A stretch of 64,000 nt of DNA, from positions 4,650,001 through 4,714,000 of the forward strand of contig NZ_CP134152.1 of NCBI RefSeq assembly GCF_032164335.1, given 5' to 3'. How positions within the stretch are numbered: the stretch's first letter is position 1; each line of letters starts with the position of its first letter. The stretch comes from Winslowiella toletana. Its GTDB lineage: Bacteria > Pseudomonadota > Gammaproteobacteria > Enterobacterales > Enterobacteriaceae. Positions 45,192 to 55,043 of this stretch are shown in pieces. The notes beneath the pieces were generated by a model, which did not search any database, was not told the origin of the DNA, and worked only from the letters and a program-made list of their open reading frames with translations. The translations under genes were made by a program, and so were the position numbers.

Positions 45192-46334
45192 ATGACGGAA
45201 CAAAAAGATTCCTCCGCCATGGTTGAAGAGACCACCCCAGCGGTAGAAGCAACCACGTCACCGGAAGCAAAACCGCCGCGCAAGCCAAAAAACAGCGGTA
45301 CGGCGTTGGGTGCCGTGGCGATTGTTATCGCGCTTGCCCTGGGCACTGGGCTTTATATTAATGCTAAACACCAGGCTCAGGCCCAGACGGAGACCAATCA
45401 GGCACTGGCCGATCAACTGGCCGCACTGCAACAGCAGGCGAATAATGACAAGCAGCAGCTGAGCGAGCAGCTCAAGATGCAAACTGGCGAATTGCAGGCC
45501 GCACGCGATCGGCAAGCCACCAGCGATAAGCAGCTGGATGAGCTACAGGAAAAAGTCACCACGATTTCCGGCAACGATGCGCGTACCTGGCTGCTGGCGC
45601 AGGCGGACTACCTGGTGAAACTGGCAGGCCGCAAACTGTGGAGCGATCAGGATGTCACCACCGCCGCTGCGCTGCTGAAAAGTGCCGACGCCAGCCTGGC
45701 CGATATGAATGATCCGAGCCTGATCGAAGTGCGTCGCGCGCTGACTCAGGATATCAGTAACCTGTCGGCGGTCAGCCAGGTGGATTACGACGGTATCATT
45801 CTGAAGCTTAACCAGCTGTCGAACAGCGTGGATGATTTACGTCTGGCGGATAACGATAACGACGACTCACCTATGGATGCCGATGGCGGCGAGCTATCGT
45901 CGTCGCTGCGTGAGTGGCGTCAGAATCTGGTGAAAAGCTGGCACAAATTTATGGATGATTTTATTACCGTCCGCCGCCGGGATAATACGGCGGAGCCGCT
46001 GCTGGCACCAAATCAGGAGGTCTATCTGCGTGAAAATATTCGCTCGCGCCTGCTGATTGCCGCACAGGCCGTGCCGCGCCATCAGAATGAGATCTACAAA
46101 CAGTCGATTGATACCGTCTCAGCCTGGGTTCGCGCCTGGTATGACACCAACGATGCCAGTACCAAAGCCTTCCTGAACCAGCTGGACGAATTAAGCCAGC
46201 AGACGATTGCAATGGACGTGCCGGACACGCTGGAGAGCCAACCGATGCTGGATAAACTGATGCAAACGCGAGTGCGCAATCTGCTGGCGCAGCCGTCAGG
46301 CGATCAGCAGCAGCAGCAGCAGCAGGGAGAATAA
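45192..46334 (+). CDS. hemX: HemX, inner-membrane protein of the hem operon
   Basis: Membrane-anchored protein of unresolved role, once annotated as uroporphyrinogen-III C-methyltransferase without a methyltransferase domain. The 380 residues have a charged N-tail, one membrane helix (about residues 40-62), a Gln-rich coiled coil (about 65-125) and a conserved periplasmic part with [21 protein letters not shown] chose ATG 45192 ([10 protein letters not shown]), conserved in the family, over the start five codons earlier. The C-terminus is a run of seven glutamines. Confidence 0.93.
   Translation: MTEQKDSSAMVEETTPAVEATTSPEAKPPRKPKNSGTALGAVAIVIALALGTGLYINAKHQAQAQTETNQALADQLAALQQQANNDKQQLSEQLKMQTGELQAARDRQATSDKQLDELQEKVTTISGNDARTWLLAQADYLVKLAGRKLWSDQDVTTAAALLKSADASLADMNDPSLIEVRRALTQDISNLSAVSQVDYDGIILKLNQLSNSVDDLRLADNDNDDSPMDADGGELSSSLREWRQNLVKSWHKFMDDFITVRRRDNTAEPLLAPNQEVYLRENIRSRLLIAAQAVPRHQNEIYKQSIDTVSAWVRAWYDTNDASTKAFLNQLDELSQQTIAMDVPDTLESQPMLDKLMQTRVRNLLAQPSGDQQQQQQQGE
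46305..46325 (+). repeat. (CAG)7 trinucleotide repeat at the hemX 3' end
   Basis: Seven CAG codons in a row encode seven glutamines just before the last residues GE of HemX. Slippage would change length by whole codons without shifting frame. Confidence 0.95.
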
Positions 46335-46336
46335 GC

Positions 46337-47527
46337 ATGCTTAAAGTACTTTTGCTTTTTCTTCTGCTGATTGCCGGTGTGGTAATTGGCCCGATGATCG
46401 CAGGTCATCAGGGATACGTACTGATTCAGACCGATAACTGGAATATTGAAACCAGCGTGACCGGGCTGGCGATCATCCTGATCCTCGCGCTGCTGGTGAT
46501 CCTCGCGGTGGAATGGCTGTTGCGCCGCATCTTCCGCACCGGTGCCAAAACGCGTGGCTGGTTCCTCGGTCGCAAACGCAACCGGGCGCACAAACAGACA
46601 CAGGCTGCGCTGCTGAAGCTGGCGGAAGGCGATTACAAACAGGTTGAAAAACTGCTGTCACGTAATGCTGACCATGCCGAGCAACCGGTGGTGAACTATC
46701 TGCTGGCGGCGGAAGCGGCCCAGCAACGCGGTGATGAAATGCGAGCCAATCAGCATCTGGAGCGCGCATCAGAACTGGCGGCAGGCGATCAGCTGCCGGT
46801 TGAGATCACCCGTGTGCGTATTCAGCTGGCACGAAATGAAGATCATGCGGCGCGTCACGGCATCGATCGTCTGCTGGAAGTGGCTCCACGCCATCCGGAA
46901 GTGCTGCGCCTGGCGGAACAGGCTTATCTGCGCACCGGCGCATGGGGCTCTTTGCTGGATATTCTTCATCCGATGGAGAAAGCGCAGGTCAATGATGAAG
47001 CGCACCGCAGCGCGCTGCAACAGCAGGCGTGGTTAGGTTTGATGAATCAGGCGATGGCCGATCAGGGCAGTGAAGGCCTGAAGAGCTGGTGGCAAAATCA
47101 GAGCCGTAAAACCCGCCATGAAACGGCATTGCAGGTGGCAATGGCAGATCATCTGATCGAGTGCGACGATCATGACACTGCGCAGGCCATTGTACTGGAA
47201 GGACTGAAACGCCAGTATGACGAGCGTCTGGTGCTGTTGATGCCGCGTCTGAAAACCGGCAATCCGGAGCAGCTGGAAAAAGCGCTGCGCCAGCAGATCA
47301 AACAACACGGTGCAACGCCTTTGCTGCACAGCACGCTGGGACAGCTACTGATGAAGCATGGTGAGTGGCAACAGGCCAGTGAAGCGTTCCGTGAAGCGCT
47401 GAAACAGCGTCCTGATGCTTTTGATTATGCATGGCTGGCTGACAGCCTTGATCGCCAGCATAAGCCGGAAGAAGCGGCAGAGATGCGACGTGACGGGCTA
47501 CTGCTGACGTTGAAGAATAATCCTTGA
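46337..47527 (+). CDS. hemY: HemY, inner-membrane TPR protein of the hem operon
   Basis: Membrane protein of unclear function linked to haem synthesis in Enterobacterales, distinct from the protoporphyrinogen oxidase HemY of Bacillus. The 396 residues have two N-terminal membrane helices (about 1-21 and 41-62), a basic linker, and tetratricopeptide repeats to the C-terminus. It starts 2 bp after hemX and ends the hemCDXY unit. Confidence 0.94.
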   Translation: MLKVLLLFLLLIAGVVIGPMIAGHQGYVLIQTDNWNIETSVTGLAIILILALLVILAVEWLLRRIFRTGAKTRGWFLGRKRNRAHKQTQAALLKLAEGDYKQVEKLLSRNADHAEQPVVNYLLAAEAAQQRGDEMRANQHLERASELAAGDQLPVEITRVRIQLARNEDHAARHGIDRLLEVAPRHPEVLRLAEQAYLRTGAWGSLLDILHPMEKAQVNDEAHRSALQQQAWLGLMNQAMADQGSEGLKSWWQNQSRKTRHETALQVAMADHLIECDDHDTAQAIVLEGLKRQYDERLVLLMPRLKTGNPEQLEKALRQQIKQHGATPLLHSTLGQLLMKHGEWQQASEAFREALKQRPDAFDYAWLADSLDRQHKPEEAAEMRRDGLLLTLKNNP

Positions 47528-47572
47528 GCGCGTAAACGGCGTTAATACCGCCGTTTCGATAGCAGACCCTGA

Positions 47573-47602
47573 GGGGCGGCGTTTTTCGCCGCCCCTTTTT
47601 TT
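47573..47602 (+). terminator. Rho-independent terminator of hemCDXY
   Basis: GGGGCGGCG-TTTTT-CGCCGCCCC followed by a T7 run, 45 bp after the hemY stop. A very strong intrinsic terminator. Confidence 0.95.
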
Positions 47603-47624
47603 ATCCTACTACCCCGGTTTCAGG

Positions 47625-47656
47625 CAAAAAAAAACACCTGCCAAAATGGCAGGTGT
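47625..47656 (-). terminator. Terminator of glmZ
   Basis: On the minus strand ACACCTGCCA-TTT-TGGCAGGTGT is followed by a run of nine T, a classic sRNA terminator and Hfq-binding tail. Confidence 0.95.
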
Positions 47657-47831
47657 AAATATCAGATCGGTAAGACAACCGATTGGTACCAGACTCAACG
47701 TGATGTCCTGTGAATCCAATAAGGTGAAACACGATATTGGCTGGCTGGACAACTGGCACCGTAAAATGGCTCCGCGTCATTCCCAGGTTTATGAAGCATA
47801 AGCAAACATAAGAGGTGGAATGAGCATCTAC
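47625..47831 (-). ncRNA. glmZ: Small RNA GlmZ
   Basis: Hfq-dependent sRNA that activates glmS (glucosamine-6-phosphate synthase) and is cleaved by RNase E guided by RapZ. The 207-nt transcript begins GTAGATGCTCATTCCACC, as E. coli GlmZ begins GTAGATGCTCATTCCATC, and contains TCATAAAC, GGAATGACGC and ACGTTGAGT (nt 131-139), the latter by the region known to pair with glmS. It ends in a 10-bp hairpin with a long U-run. Its location, convergent with hemY, is that of E. coli glmZ. Confidence 0.92.
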
Positions 47832-47841
47832 ATCGTCAGTA

Positions 47842-47858
47842 TTGCACATTCCGTGCCA
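47842..47858 (-). promoter_or_regulatory. Sigma-54 promoter of glmZ
   Basis: TGGCACGGAATGTGCAA on the minus strand has the -24 GG and -12 GC exactly 10 bp apart, matching TGGCAC-N5-TTGCA-type promoters. It ends about 11 bp before the predicted GlmZ 5' end at 47831. No good sigma-70 -10/-35 pair overlaps it (AATACT at the -10 position). Confidence 0.85.
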
Positions 47859-47967
47859 GAACTAAAAATTACTTAATAACTGACTAATTTTAATCGTATA
47901 AATAATTTTTATGCTGCCAGAACATCCTCTGCAGCTGTTGCTAAATCGCTACAACAGAGCGGATTCT

Positions 47968-47985
47968 TGTCGCCAAATAACGACA
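47968..47985. promoter_or_regulatory. GlrR (YfhA) activator site 1 upstream of glmZ
   Basis: TGTC-N10-GACA, an exact match to the site pattern known for GlrR at glmY/glmZ promoters. It lies about 140-155 bp upstream of the GlmZ start, typical for a sigma-54 enhancer. Confidence 0.75.
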
Positions 47986-48031
47986 TCGAGAGCAAAAAGT
48001 AAAAAAAAACATGAATAAACAGTAAGTTAAA

Positions 48032-48049
48032 CGTCTCCGAATTGAGACA
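48032..48049. promoter_or_regulatory. GlrR (YfhA) activator site 2 upstream of glmZ
   Basis: TGTC-N10-GACG (minus strand), one mismatch from TGTC-N10-GACA, 64 bp farther upstream than site 1. Two or three such sites are usual. Confidence 0.65.
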
Positions 48050-48115
48050 ATAAAGGTTTTTTATCGCAGAGCCAGGAATATTCCCGGTGGGAAGCGCCGG
48101 ACGAACGCCAGACGC

Positions 48116-48143
48116 AAAAAACCCCGCTAAAAAGCGGGGTTTC
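48116..48143 (-). terminator. Terminator of the tRNA operon
   Basis: On the minus strand AACCCCGCT-TTTT-AGCGGGGTT followed by TTTTGCG, 7 bp after the proM 3' end. Confidence 0.9.
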
Positions 48144-48149
48144 GAAATA

Positions 48150-48226
48150 TGGTCGGCGAGAGAGGATTCGAACCTCCGACCCACTGGTCCCAAACCAGTT
48201 GCGCTACCAAGCTGCGCTACTCGCCG
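48150..48226 (-). tRNA. proM: tRNA-Pro (UGG)
   Basis: The 77-nt cloverleaf starts CGGCGAGTAGCGCAGCTTGG, has anticodon TGG in the loop TTTGGGA, TTCGAATC in the T-arm and an encoded CCA. It is the last of four tRNAs. Confidence 0.97.
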
Positions 48227-48258
48227 AAATGTACTGCTCACAACTCAAAGATTTTGTG

Positions 48259-48345
48259 TGGTGCGAAGAGAGGGACTTGAACCCTCACGTCCGTTAAGAC
48301 ACTAACACCTGAAGCTAGCGCGTCTACCAATTCCGCCACCTTCGC
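48259..48345 (-). tRNA. leuT: tRNA-Leu (CAG)
   Basis: The 87-nt class II tRNA with long variable arm starts GCGAAGGTGGCGGAATTGG, has anticodon CAG (loop CTTCAGG), TTCAAGTC in the T-arm and an encoded CCA. Confidence 0.97.
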
Positions 48346-48360
48346 ATACCTTACAAAATC

Positions 48361-48437
48361 TGGGGTGGCTAATGGGACTCGAACCCACGACAACTGGAAT
48401 CACAATCCAGGGCTCTACCAACTGAGCTATAGCCACC
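48361..48437 (-). tRNA. hisR: tRNA-His (GUG)
   Basis: The tRNA starts GGTGGCTATAGCTCAGTTGG, has anticodon GTG (loop TTGTGAT), TTCGAGTC in the T-arm and CCA encoded. The first base is the extra G(-1) required by histidyl-tRNA synthetase, opposite C73. Confidence 0.97.
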
Positions 48438-48513
48438 ACATCTTACTGCCTGTACTACTTAACTACCGGAAACGCGATAATAATACCACCGCAGCTCTTG
48501 CGCACAAAGTAAA

Positions 48514-48590
<77 letters not shown>

Positions 48591-48611
48591 GTAGCGCCGT
48601 TGCGGATGTGC

Positions 48612-48640
48612 ATACTACGGATGTGAGCCGATACTGTCCA
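48612..48640 (-). promoter_or_regulatory. Promoter of the argX-hisR-leuT-proM operon
   Basis: TGGACA (48635-48640) and TAGTAT (48612-48617), 17-bp spacer, with an A/T tract just upstream (near 48645-48660) that could act as an UP element. The predicted start is about 15 bp before argX. Confidence 0.8.
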
Positions 48641-48759
48641 GTGCTTTTTCACAAAAAAAACGCGTTTGCTTACGCTTTGTGCATTCCGTCGAAACAACAG
48701 CCGTTTTTAACGCTTTTTGCCGGTTAATTAAGCGTGATTCAGCCAGGCAGATGAAAAAA

Positions 48760-49500
48760 TCACAGCTGACCACGATAATGATAGTTGAGATATTTCAGCA
48801 GTCTGAGCTGACGACGTAATCTGCTCGGCTGCAGAATCAGGCGATACAGCCACTCTAAGCCCAGATTCTGCCAAACCTGTGGCGCACGCTTCACGTGACC
48901 GGTAAACACGTCGTAGGTGCCCCCCACCCCCATATACAACGCCTCAGGCCAAAACGCTTTGCAATCGCGCATCAGTATTTCCTGCTTTGGCGACCCCATG
49001 GCGACGGTGACAATTTTTGCGCCACTGTCGCGAATACGCTGAAACAGCGCCTCGCGGTCGGACGGGGCAAAGTATCCATCCTGACTGCCAACAATATTGA
49101 CGTTCCACTGGCGACGTAACTTCTCTTCAGTTTGCGCCAAAATCTCCGGCTTGCCGCCAATCAGAAATACCGGTGTTGCTTCACGTCCGGCGCGTTCCAT
49201 CAGCGCTTCCCATAGATTTGCGCCGGGAACGCGCGTGACCTGCGCCTGTGGATACTTTTTGCGGATAGAACGAACAATACTGATGCCATCGGCGTATTTA
49301 TATTCTGCGTCATCAATCAGCTTGTGCATGTCGACATCGCTTTCCGCAGTCAGCACCTTCTCTGCATTGATAGCAACCAGCGTACCGGTTTTAAGCCGAT
49401 CATCGCCATAGAGAAAATCCAGGCATTGCGTCATATCGCGAAAACCATACAGCGACAAACCGCGAATTTGATACTGCGGCGCAGCAGAGGTGACGTTCAT
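48760..49500 (-). CDS. wecG: UDP-N-acetyl-D-mannosaminuronate transferase WecG
   Basis: Adds ManNAcA to lipid I to make lipid II in enterobacterial common antigen synthesis, at the inner face of the inner membrane. The 246 residues are a WecG/TagA/CpsF glycosyltransferase with [39 protein letters not shown] and the basic amphipathic C-terminus that tethers it to the membrane. It is the last gene of the wec operon. The stop codon is followed by six T. Confidence 0.95.
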   Translation of the reverse strand: MNVTSAAPQYQIRGLSLYGFRDMTQCLDFLYGDDRLKTGTLVAINAEKVLTAESDVDMHKLIDDAEYKYADGISIVRSIRKKYPQAQVTRVPGANLWEALMERAGREATPVFLIGGKPEILAQTEEKLRRQWNVNIVGSQDGYFAPSDREALFQRIRDSGAKIVTVAMGSPKQEILMRDCKAFWPEALYMGVGGTYDVFTGHVKRAPQVWQNLGLEWLYRLILQPSRLRRQLRLLKYLNYHYRGQL

Positions 49501-49544
49501 TACATTTCCCTTACTTCAAACCGGCGACTGCGCCGGAAGAGAAT

Positions 49545-50897
49545 TTATTGTTGTATTACCGGATGAGCCGCAGCACGCATAAAGCGCTGACGAATCAATC
49601 CTGCACGATCAAATAACCAGTAAAGCAGTTTCGCTAACACCACGCAGGCACCGAAAATAATGCAGAAAAACACCACGCGTGAGGCAAAGGCATCAACACC
49701 TTCACGGGCCAGTACGATCATGTTAAACACTGCGCCAAAACAGAAGCTTTGCAGGATAGCCGCCTTGTAGCGATTACTGTCCGCCTTGCCCAGTTCGTAC
49801 AACCAGTCGAACCATTTGATAATCATACCGACCGCCACCGCGCCGAGCGGGATAAATGCCGCGCCGCCCATCACCACCAACGAGCCAAGCAGCGTGGGTG
49901 AAATCGCCAGCCCGGAATGGTTGTTCAGCACTTCCCAGGTAAAGTAATTGGCACTGTTCAGCACAATGCCCGGACGATCGGGCCATAGCCAGCTGGGTAT
50001 AAACACGTAAAAGTCGCGCACAATCGGCGCCAGCCCCTGGAAATCAATCTTGTCGTAGTTTTGCAGCAACAGGCCAAGATTTTCCCACGGCGAAAATGTA
50101 TCGCGAGTCAGATAGAGGAAGGTATAAAACGCTTCAGCGCCGCTGACGTCGAGGTTATAGCGACGCAGCGCCAGCCAGAACATACCGACAATTCCCATCA
50201 TCCCGGCGACCACCAGCATCCACAGCGTAATCCAGCCGCGAATAATGCCGATAAACAGGAACAGAGCAAAGGCGATGATGATATTGGCACGCGTGCCACC
50301 AACTATCACATAGGTCAGCAAGCCAAATGCCACGGTGCTGACGAGGAAAAACAGCCAGGCGCGCGAGTCTTGCCGCAGGAAGTAGACCACCAGCATCGCC
50401 GGGATAAAGAAGTAGAAAAAGCGCTTCAGCGCCACACCGGAAACGTCACTGGAGAAGATCTGACTGTAAGCATGCAGCCTGAACAGCAGGAAACCGTTGT
50501 GCATAAAGAACACCGCAACGGTGCCCAGTGCGACCAGCGCCAGCAGCATCCAGGTGAGATGGGTTTCAACACGATTCATGCTGAACACCGGCCGCCGTGG
50601 TGGACGATCTGCCGCGCGCAAACGGGTTTTATAGCTGACGTAATAGATGCCATAGAAGCAGCTGGCCGCCAGCATCGCCTGCAGCAAGTTTTCTGCCGGC
50701 ACCACGTTGACGTCAAACTGGAACACCAGAATGCAGGTCAGCGGAAAACCAAAGTAAAAGGTCAGTAAAAATAGCAGCGAGAAGAAGACGTTAAAGTTGA
50801 AGCGTACACGGCGAAACTCACGAAAAGTCAGCGTGAGAATGAATCCGACCGACAGCAAATACACCACCAGCAAACCACTAAACTGCATCAGATTCAT
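49545..50897 (-). CDS. wzyE: ECA polymerase WzyE
   Basis: Polytopic inner-membrane polymerase that joins lipid-III-linked trisaccharide repeats in the periplasm. The 450 residues have about 11 hydrophobic helices, with the family-specific stretch [20 protein letters not shown] and the large periplasmic loop near residues 270-330 ([13 protein letters not shown]). Start overlaps the wecF stop by 4 bp. E. coli WzyE is of equal length. Confidence 0.94.
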   Translation of the reverse strand: MNLMQFSGLLVVYLLSVGFILTLTFREFRRVRFNFNVFFSLLFLLTFYFGFPLTCILVFQFDVNVVPAENLLQAMLAASCFYGIYYVSYKTRLRAADRPPRRPVFSMNRVETHLTWMLLALVALGTVAVFFMHNGFLLFRLHAYSQIFSSDVSGVALKRFFYFFIPAMLVVYFLRQDSRAWLFFLVSTVAFGLLTYVIVGGTRANIIIAFALFLFIGIIRGWITLWMLVVAGMMGIVGMFWLALRRYNLDVSGAEAFYTFLYLTRDTFSPWENLGLLLQNYDKIDFQGLAPIVRDFYVFIPSWLWPDRPGIVLNSANYFTWEVLNNHSGLAISPTLLGSLVVMGGAAFIPLGAVAVGMIIKWFDWLYELGKADSNRYKAAILQSFCFGAVFNMIVLAREGVDAFASRVVFFCIIFGACVVLAKLLYWLFDRAGLIRQRFMRAAAHPVIQQ

Positions 50898-51967
50898 ACG
50901 GCTTCCCCTTCAGCCAGGGTTAACGCCTGTTGCCAGCCGGCAATAAACGCCGGATCGAAAAAGGCGATACGGGGCTTATCCAGCAGGCTTAACTGTCGGC
51001 GCGCTTCTTTTACCATTCTCTCATCCAGCAGATCTCCGCTGAACAACACCGGTACTTGCTGCTCGGTTAAGTCCTGCCAGAACGGATTTTCACGGCTCAG
51101 CACAAAAGGCACGTTGGCCTGAATCAATAAACACAACGTCCCAATTCCCTGCTGCCGGCGGAATATAAAGTAACCGAGATCGCAGCGGGCAATCAGCTGT
51201 AAATAGTCGTTAAACTCCAGCTTATCGGTTAACAGCTGCAAGTTATCAGCGCTGAACAGCGCCTCTGCCGCCTGACGCACGCGGTCGATGTACTGCTGAT
51301 TATTCGCTGGATAGCCCAGCGGCACCACCACTTTTATTCTGTCACCAAACTGCTGATGCAGTGCCTGTAACGCCTCAATATGGCGATTACTGGCATCGCC
51401 CGAGTTGCCTACCAGCACGGTAAAAGGCCGCCCGGTTTCATCGTTTTGCGGTGCCTGAGCCTGCATACGCGTCGGGAAGTAGAGCAACGATGAAGGCGTA
51501 TCGGGATGGCGCTGATGATAATGGTTAATGTCGCCGCGGGTGGCAAACAGATGGCCGACCCTGCCCTGCGCCCAGCGGCGCATCAGGTAAAACAGCCGGA
51601 ACTTCAGGCTGGATGACTCTTCATACAGGTCAGCGCCCCAGACATGCCAGTACACCTGCGACGAGGTTATTTTCCCACGCAATATCGCCAGCCACAGCTG
51701 CGGATTAAACTGACCGTGCAGGAAAAAGCGCGTCTGCCGCTGCTGCGCCCGCTGGATAACCGCCTGAGCCAGCATTTTTTTACTGGCAAACAGCTCGATA
51801 TTCAGTGCGCTAAACTCAGCGAACGCACTGCTGTCACGGGCAACCACCATAAAGTGACGAGCATCGGCGCTCGGCTGCCTGACGCTTAAAACATCATTAA
51901 AGAAGCGCAGCACCGTAAGGTTGTGATGGGGAATATCCGATCCCAATACGTGAATCAGTTTAGTCAT
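50894..51967 (-). CDS. wecF: TDP-Fuc4NAc:lipid II transferase WecF
   Basis: Adds Fuc4NAc to lipid II, completing lipid III. The 357 residues begin [23 protein letters not shown] 51967 overlaps the wzxE stop as ATGA and matches the family; an in-frame start 12 codons earlier lies inside wzxE. Family motifs are [36 protein letters not shown] and [12 protein letters not shown]. Confidence 0.95.
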   Translation of the reverse strand: MTKLIHVLGSDIPHHNLTVLRFFNDVLSVRQPSADARHFMVVARDSSAFAEFSALNIELFASKKMLAQAVIQRAQQRQTRFFLHGQFNPQLWLAILRGKITSSQVYWHVWGADLYEESSSLKFRLFYLMRRWAQGRVGHLFATRGDINHYHQRHPDTPSSLLYFPTRMQAQAPQNDETGRPFTVLVGNSGDASNRHIEALQALHQQFGDRIKVVVPLGYPANNQQYIDRVRQAAEALFSADNLQLLTDKLEFNDYLQLIARCDLGYFIFRRQQGIGTLCLLIQANVPFVLSRENPFWQDLTEQQVPVLFSGDLLDERMVKEARRQLSLLDKPRIAFFDPAFIAGWQQALTLAEGEAV

Positions 51968-53214
51968 ACTCGTCGACGATAAATGATGAAAGCACTGCAA
52001 CACAGCGCAAAATAAACCACATAGGTTGCCAGATAGGCTTGCGCCGCCCCGGTTGCACCCTGTAGCGGAATCAATAAACGTGAAAATGCCGTGAGTAAAA
52101 TAAACTGGCTGATTTCAGTTAAAATGTAGAAACGCAGTGACGCTTTGGCGATAACCAGATAGCCGAAGACATAAGAAGCGACTTTCAGCACATCACCAGG
52201 CAACTGCCAGGCAAACAGATCGCGCATGCCGCTAAACTCACTGGAAAACAGCAGCCAGATGGCAAAATCACGCAACAGCCAGACGCAGAAACTGACCGCC
52301 GCCACCGCCGGAATAACAAAGCGCAGCGCACGAAGAATTTCCGCTGAAATTTCCGCTTTATTTGTCAGCCGTGACAGCGTTGGCAACAGCCAGACGCTAA
52401 AAGTAGCGGTAATAAATTGCAGATAGGCATCAGAAATGCTGGTCACCCCCTGCCATAACCCCACCTCTTCCCAGCTGTAGTGCGCCGCCAGCAGGTTACG
52501 CATCATCACCCAGGCCACCGGTAAGGTTACCGAGGTGATAAGCGCCATCAGGGTGAATTTACCGAGATTACGCGCCAGTTCACCGTGCCATTGTGGTAGC
52601 AGATAGCGCATCGGCAGATGATCGCGTTTTGCCAGCAGCAGCGCCGCAGGCACCACCACCAGCGCCGGAACCAGTGCCAGCCCGACCAGCGCACCGCTAT
52701 AGCCGCCAACCCTGTAGCAGGCGTAATAGGCCACCACTCCAATCAGACTGCCAAGTATCAACGCCAGCGCGTTGCCGCGCGCATCGCGAAAACCTTTCAT
52801 GATCGCCAGCGACAGGTTGGCCCAGGCAATGCCCATTTGCAGGAACGCTACAATCCGAATCACCTGCTGATAATCCGCATGGCCAAACAGACCGATACTG
52901 ATCGGTTTTGCCGCCAGCAGAAAAACAACCGCCAGCAGCGTCGAGAAGCCCAGCACCATGGTCGATGCAGTACCGGTAACCGCCCGCAGCTGCTCAGGTT
53001 GCTGCTGATATTCGGCAACGTACTTGGTAATACCGTTAAAGATGCCAGCACCCGCCAGCACCCCCAGTACCGTGATCAGCTGACGGAAGTTACCCGCCTG
53101 CCCGACGCCGCTCGGCCCGTACGATACCGCCAGCAGTTTTATCACCAGCAATCCGGCAGCGATTTTTACCAGTGTCGACGCTGCGGTCCACACTGAGGCT
53201 TTGGCCAGTGACAT
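51964..53214 (-). CDS. wzxE: Lipid III flippase WzxE
   Basis: MATE/MVF-superfamily exporter with 12 helices that flips undecaprenyl-PP-linked ECA repeat to the periplasmic side. The 416 residues equal E. coli and begin [20 protein letters not shown]. Characteristic stretches are [15 protein letters not shown] and [17 protein letters not shown]-like [19 protein letters not shown]. It begins 1 bp after the wecE stop side of the operon and overlaps wecF. Confidence 0.95.
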   Translation of the reverse strand: MSLAKASVWTAASTLVKIAAGLLVIKLLAVSYGPSGVGQAGNFRQLITVLGVLAGAGIFNGITKYVAEYQQQPEQLRAVTGTASTMVLGFSTLLAVVFLLAAKPISIGLFGHADYQQVIRIVAFLQMGIAWANLSLAIMKGFRDARGNALALILGSLIGVVAYYACYRVGGYSGALVGLALVPALVVVPAALLLAKRDHLPMRYLLPQWHGELARNLGKFTLMALITSVTLPVAWVMMRNLLAAHYSWEEVGLWQGVTSISDAYLQFITATFSVWLLPTLSRLTNKAEISAEILRALRFVIPAVAAVSFCVWLLRDFAIWLLFSSEFSGMRDLFAWQLPGDVLKVASYVFGYLVIAKASLRFYILTEISQFILLTAFSRLLIPLQGATGAAQAYLATYVVYFALCCSAFIIYRRRV

Positions 53215-53215
53215 A

Positions 53216-54346
53216 TCAGGAAAAGAAGCTCAGCAGCGAGTTAATAACCGTATGCTGGTTATTGTCAGACAAATTGTAAAACAGCGGCAGGCGCAACAGG
53301 CGCTCACTTTCCACCGTCGTAAAACGATCTTCGCCAGCAAAACGACCAAAGCGCTTGCCCGCCGGTGACGAATGCAGCGGAATATAGTGAAACACCGCCA
53401 GGATTTCCGCTTCTTTCAGCCAGTCAATTAACGCCTGACGCTGCTGCTGGTCGCGCAGTTTAATGTAAAACATATGGGCGTTTTGCTGGCAGTCAGCCGG
53501 AACGGCAGGTAGCGTAATGCGTCCGCTGTCAGCCAGCGGCTGCAGCGCATCATAGTAGCGCTGCCACAGGCTGAGGCGCTGTTGGTTAATCTGCGTCGCC
53601 GCTTCCAGTTGCGCCCACAGCCAGGCGGCCTGTAAGTCCGACATCAGATAGCTCGAACCGATATCGCGCCAGGTGTACTTATCCACCTGACCGCGGAAGA
53701 ACTGGCTGCGGTTCGTACCTTTTTCACGAATAATTTCAGCGCGCTCAACCAACGCGGCATCATTAATCAGCGTCGCGCCACCTTCACCGCCAGCAGTGTA
53801 ATTTTTGGTCTCATGGAAGCTAAAGCAACCAATATGGCCGATGCTGCCAAGCGCTTTACCTTTGTAAGTCGACATCACGCCCTGCGCGGCATCCTCAATC
53901 ACAAACAGCTTATAGCGTTCCGCCAGCGCCATAATCGCGTCCATTTCACAGGCCACGCCAGCGTAATGCACCGGAACGATAGCCCGTGTTTTTTCGGTGA
54001 TAGCTGCTTCAATCAGCGTCTCATCGATATTCATGGTGTCCGGGCGCACATCGACAAACACGATGGTGGCACCGCGCAGCACAAAGGCATTGGCAGTCGA
54101 AACAAAGGTGTAGCTCGGCATAATCACTTCATCGCCGGGCTGGATATTAATTAATATCGCGGCCATCTCCAGCGAAGCGGTACAGGAGGGCGTCAGCAAC
54201 ACTTTTTTGCTGCCGAAATGCTGCTCCATCCACTGCTGACAGCGGCGGGTAAAGCCGCCATCGCCGCACAGTTTGCCGCTGGTCATGGCTGACTGCATAT
54301 ATTCGATTTCGGTTCCGACTATCGGTGGCGCATTAAATGGAATCAT
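53216..54346 (-). CDS. wecE: TDP-4-keto-6-deoxy-D-glucose transaminase WecE
   Basis: PLP-dependent aminotransferase (DegT/DnrJ/EryC1 family) making TDP-Fuc4N for ECA. The 376 residues equal E. coli with start ATG 54346 (MIPFNAPPIVGTEIEYMQSA), ribosome site AGGTAA, which contains the wecD stop. The PLP-lysine is in HETKNYTAGGEGG, with EDAAQGVMSTYKGKALG upstream. The in-frame start at 54400 is not conserved. Confidence 0.96.
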   Translation of the reverse strand: MIPFNAPPIVGTEIEYMQSAMTSGKLCGDGGFTRRCQQWMEQHFGSKKVLLTPSCTASLEMAAILINIQPGDEVIMPSYTFVSTANAFVLRGATIVFVDVRPDTMNIDETLIEAAITEKTRAIVPVHYAGVACEMDAIMALAERYKLFVIEDAAQGVMSTYKGKALGSIGHIGCFSFHETKNYTAGGEGGATLINDAALVERAEIIREKGTNRSQFFRGQVDKYTWRDIGSSYLMSDLQAAWLWAQLEAATQINQQRLSLWQRYYDALQPLADSGRITLPAVPADCQQNAHMFYIKLRDQQQRQALIDWLKEAEILAVFHYIPLHSSPAGKRFGRFAGEDRFTTVESERLLRLPLFYNLSDNNQHTVINSLLSFFS

Positions 54347-54350
54347 GGGG

Positions 54351-55043
54351 TTACCTGTATAGCCAGTAAGCGGTGCTCTCAACGCTGGCACCGCTGGCAA
54401 GATAGAGCCGCAGTGCGGCGAGATTGCTGAGTTGAGTCGCCACGCGCAAACGCGTCAGTCGACGGGCCTGACACCAGTCCGCTGCCGCCTGTACCAGCCG
54501 CTTGCCAACACCTTTACCACGCGCTGGTGGCAGGCTGGCCAGCAGGCCGATACGCGCTTCAGCGTCGCCAAGCTCACGCAGTGAAACAAACCCTTCGATT
54601 GACCCCGCCTCATCAACTGCCAGCAGACACTGGTGGTCAAAGCTACCGCGTACCGCATTCTCAATCCACTGCGCATAAAAGCGCCCGCTGTCACCCGGTT
54701 GATACCAGGGCGCACGAAAACGGCTCTGTGAGAATGCCTCGCTGGCAACATCACGCAGCTGAGCAATATGTTCGGGGCGTGCAATACGAATGCCAGCTTG
54801 TCGTTGAGCACCGCTAATGGTCAGCGCTAAATCGACTTCGCCTTCGACTAACTGAAAGCCCAGCGCGCTCAGGGCATCAATTTCTGCCGTCTGATGGCTA
54901 TAAAGTTTGGCCTGCACTACATCAAAAGCGGACAGCTGTTCAGGGCCGAGCGGCTGCGTGCCGCTCAGATCCAGCAGGCCACTGTTCAGGGCGAAAAAGT
55001 TGTTTTCCCACTCAAGGGGTTTAATACTGGCGAGGACGGGCAT
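54351..55043 (-). CDS. wecD: TDP-fucosamine acetyltransferase WecD
   Basis: GNAT-family enzyme that acetylates TDP-Fuc4N. The 230 residues start [20 protein letters not shown] (E. coli MPVRASIEPLTWENAFF). The acetyl-CoA loop is in [14 protein letters not shown]; conserved [11 protein letters not shown] and [10 protein letters not shown] stand before it, and [10 protein letters not shown] ends the protein. It overlaps the 3' end of rffH by 23 bp. The gene carries about six extra residues near the acetyl-CoA loop relative to E. coli. Confidence 0.94.
   Translation of the reverse strand: MPVLASIKPLEWENNFFALNSGLLDLSGTQPLGPEQLSAFDVVQAKLYSHQTAEIDALSALGFQLVEGEVDLALTISGAQRQAGIRIARPEHIAQLRDVASEAFSQSRFRAPWYQPGDSGRFYAQWIENAVRGSFDHQCLLAVDEAGSIEGFVSLRELGDAEARIGLLASLPPARGKGVGKRLVQAAADWCQARRLTRLRVATQLSNLAALRLYLASGASVESTAYWLYR

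Larger units (their letters stand above)
47859..48115. other. glmZ upstream regulatory region
   Basis: AT-rich region between the glmZ promoter and the tRNA terminator. It holds the two GlrR sites listed separately. The stretch 47870-47915 is very AT-rich and would suit an IHF site, but I could not fix one. No protein-coding gene is supported; the frame open across it is a shadow of the sRNA region and a tRNA gene. Confidence 0.6.

Noticed and set aside
47601-47849. 82-codon minus-strand ORF in the hemY-tRNA gap
   Set aside because: It coincides with the GlmZ sRNA gene, and its end lies in the sRNA terminator.
47909-48241. 110-codon minus-strand ORF over the tRNA-Pro gene
   Set aside because: It reads through tRNA-Pro and its terminator; spurious.
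48087-48305. 72-codon plus-strand ORF over tRNA-Pro/tRNA-Leu
   Set aside because: A well-known kind of false ORF made of antisense tRNA sequence (contains phrases such as REDSNLRP).
50061-50768. 235-codon plus-strand ORF within wzyE
   Set aside because: Gln/His-rich hydrophilic translation that mirrors the hydrophobic wzyE codons on the other strand.
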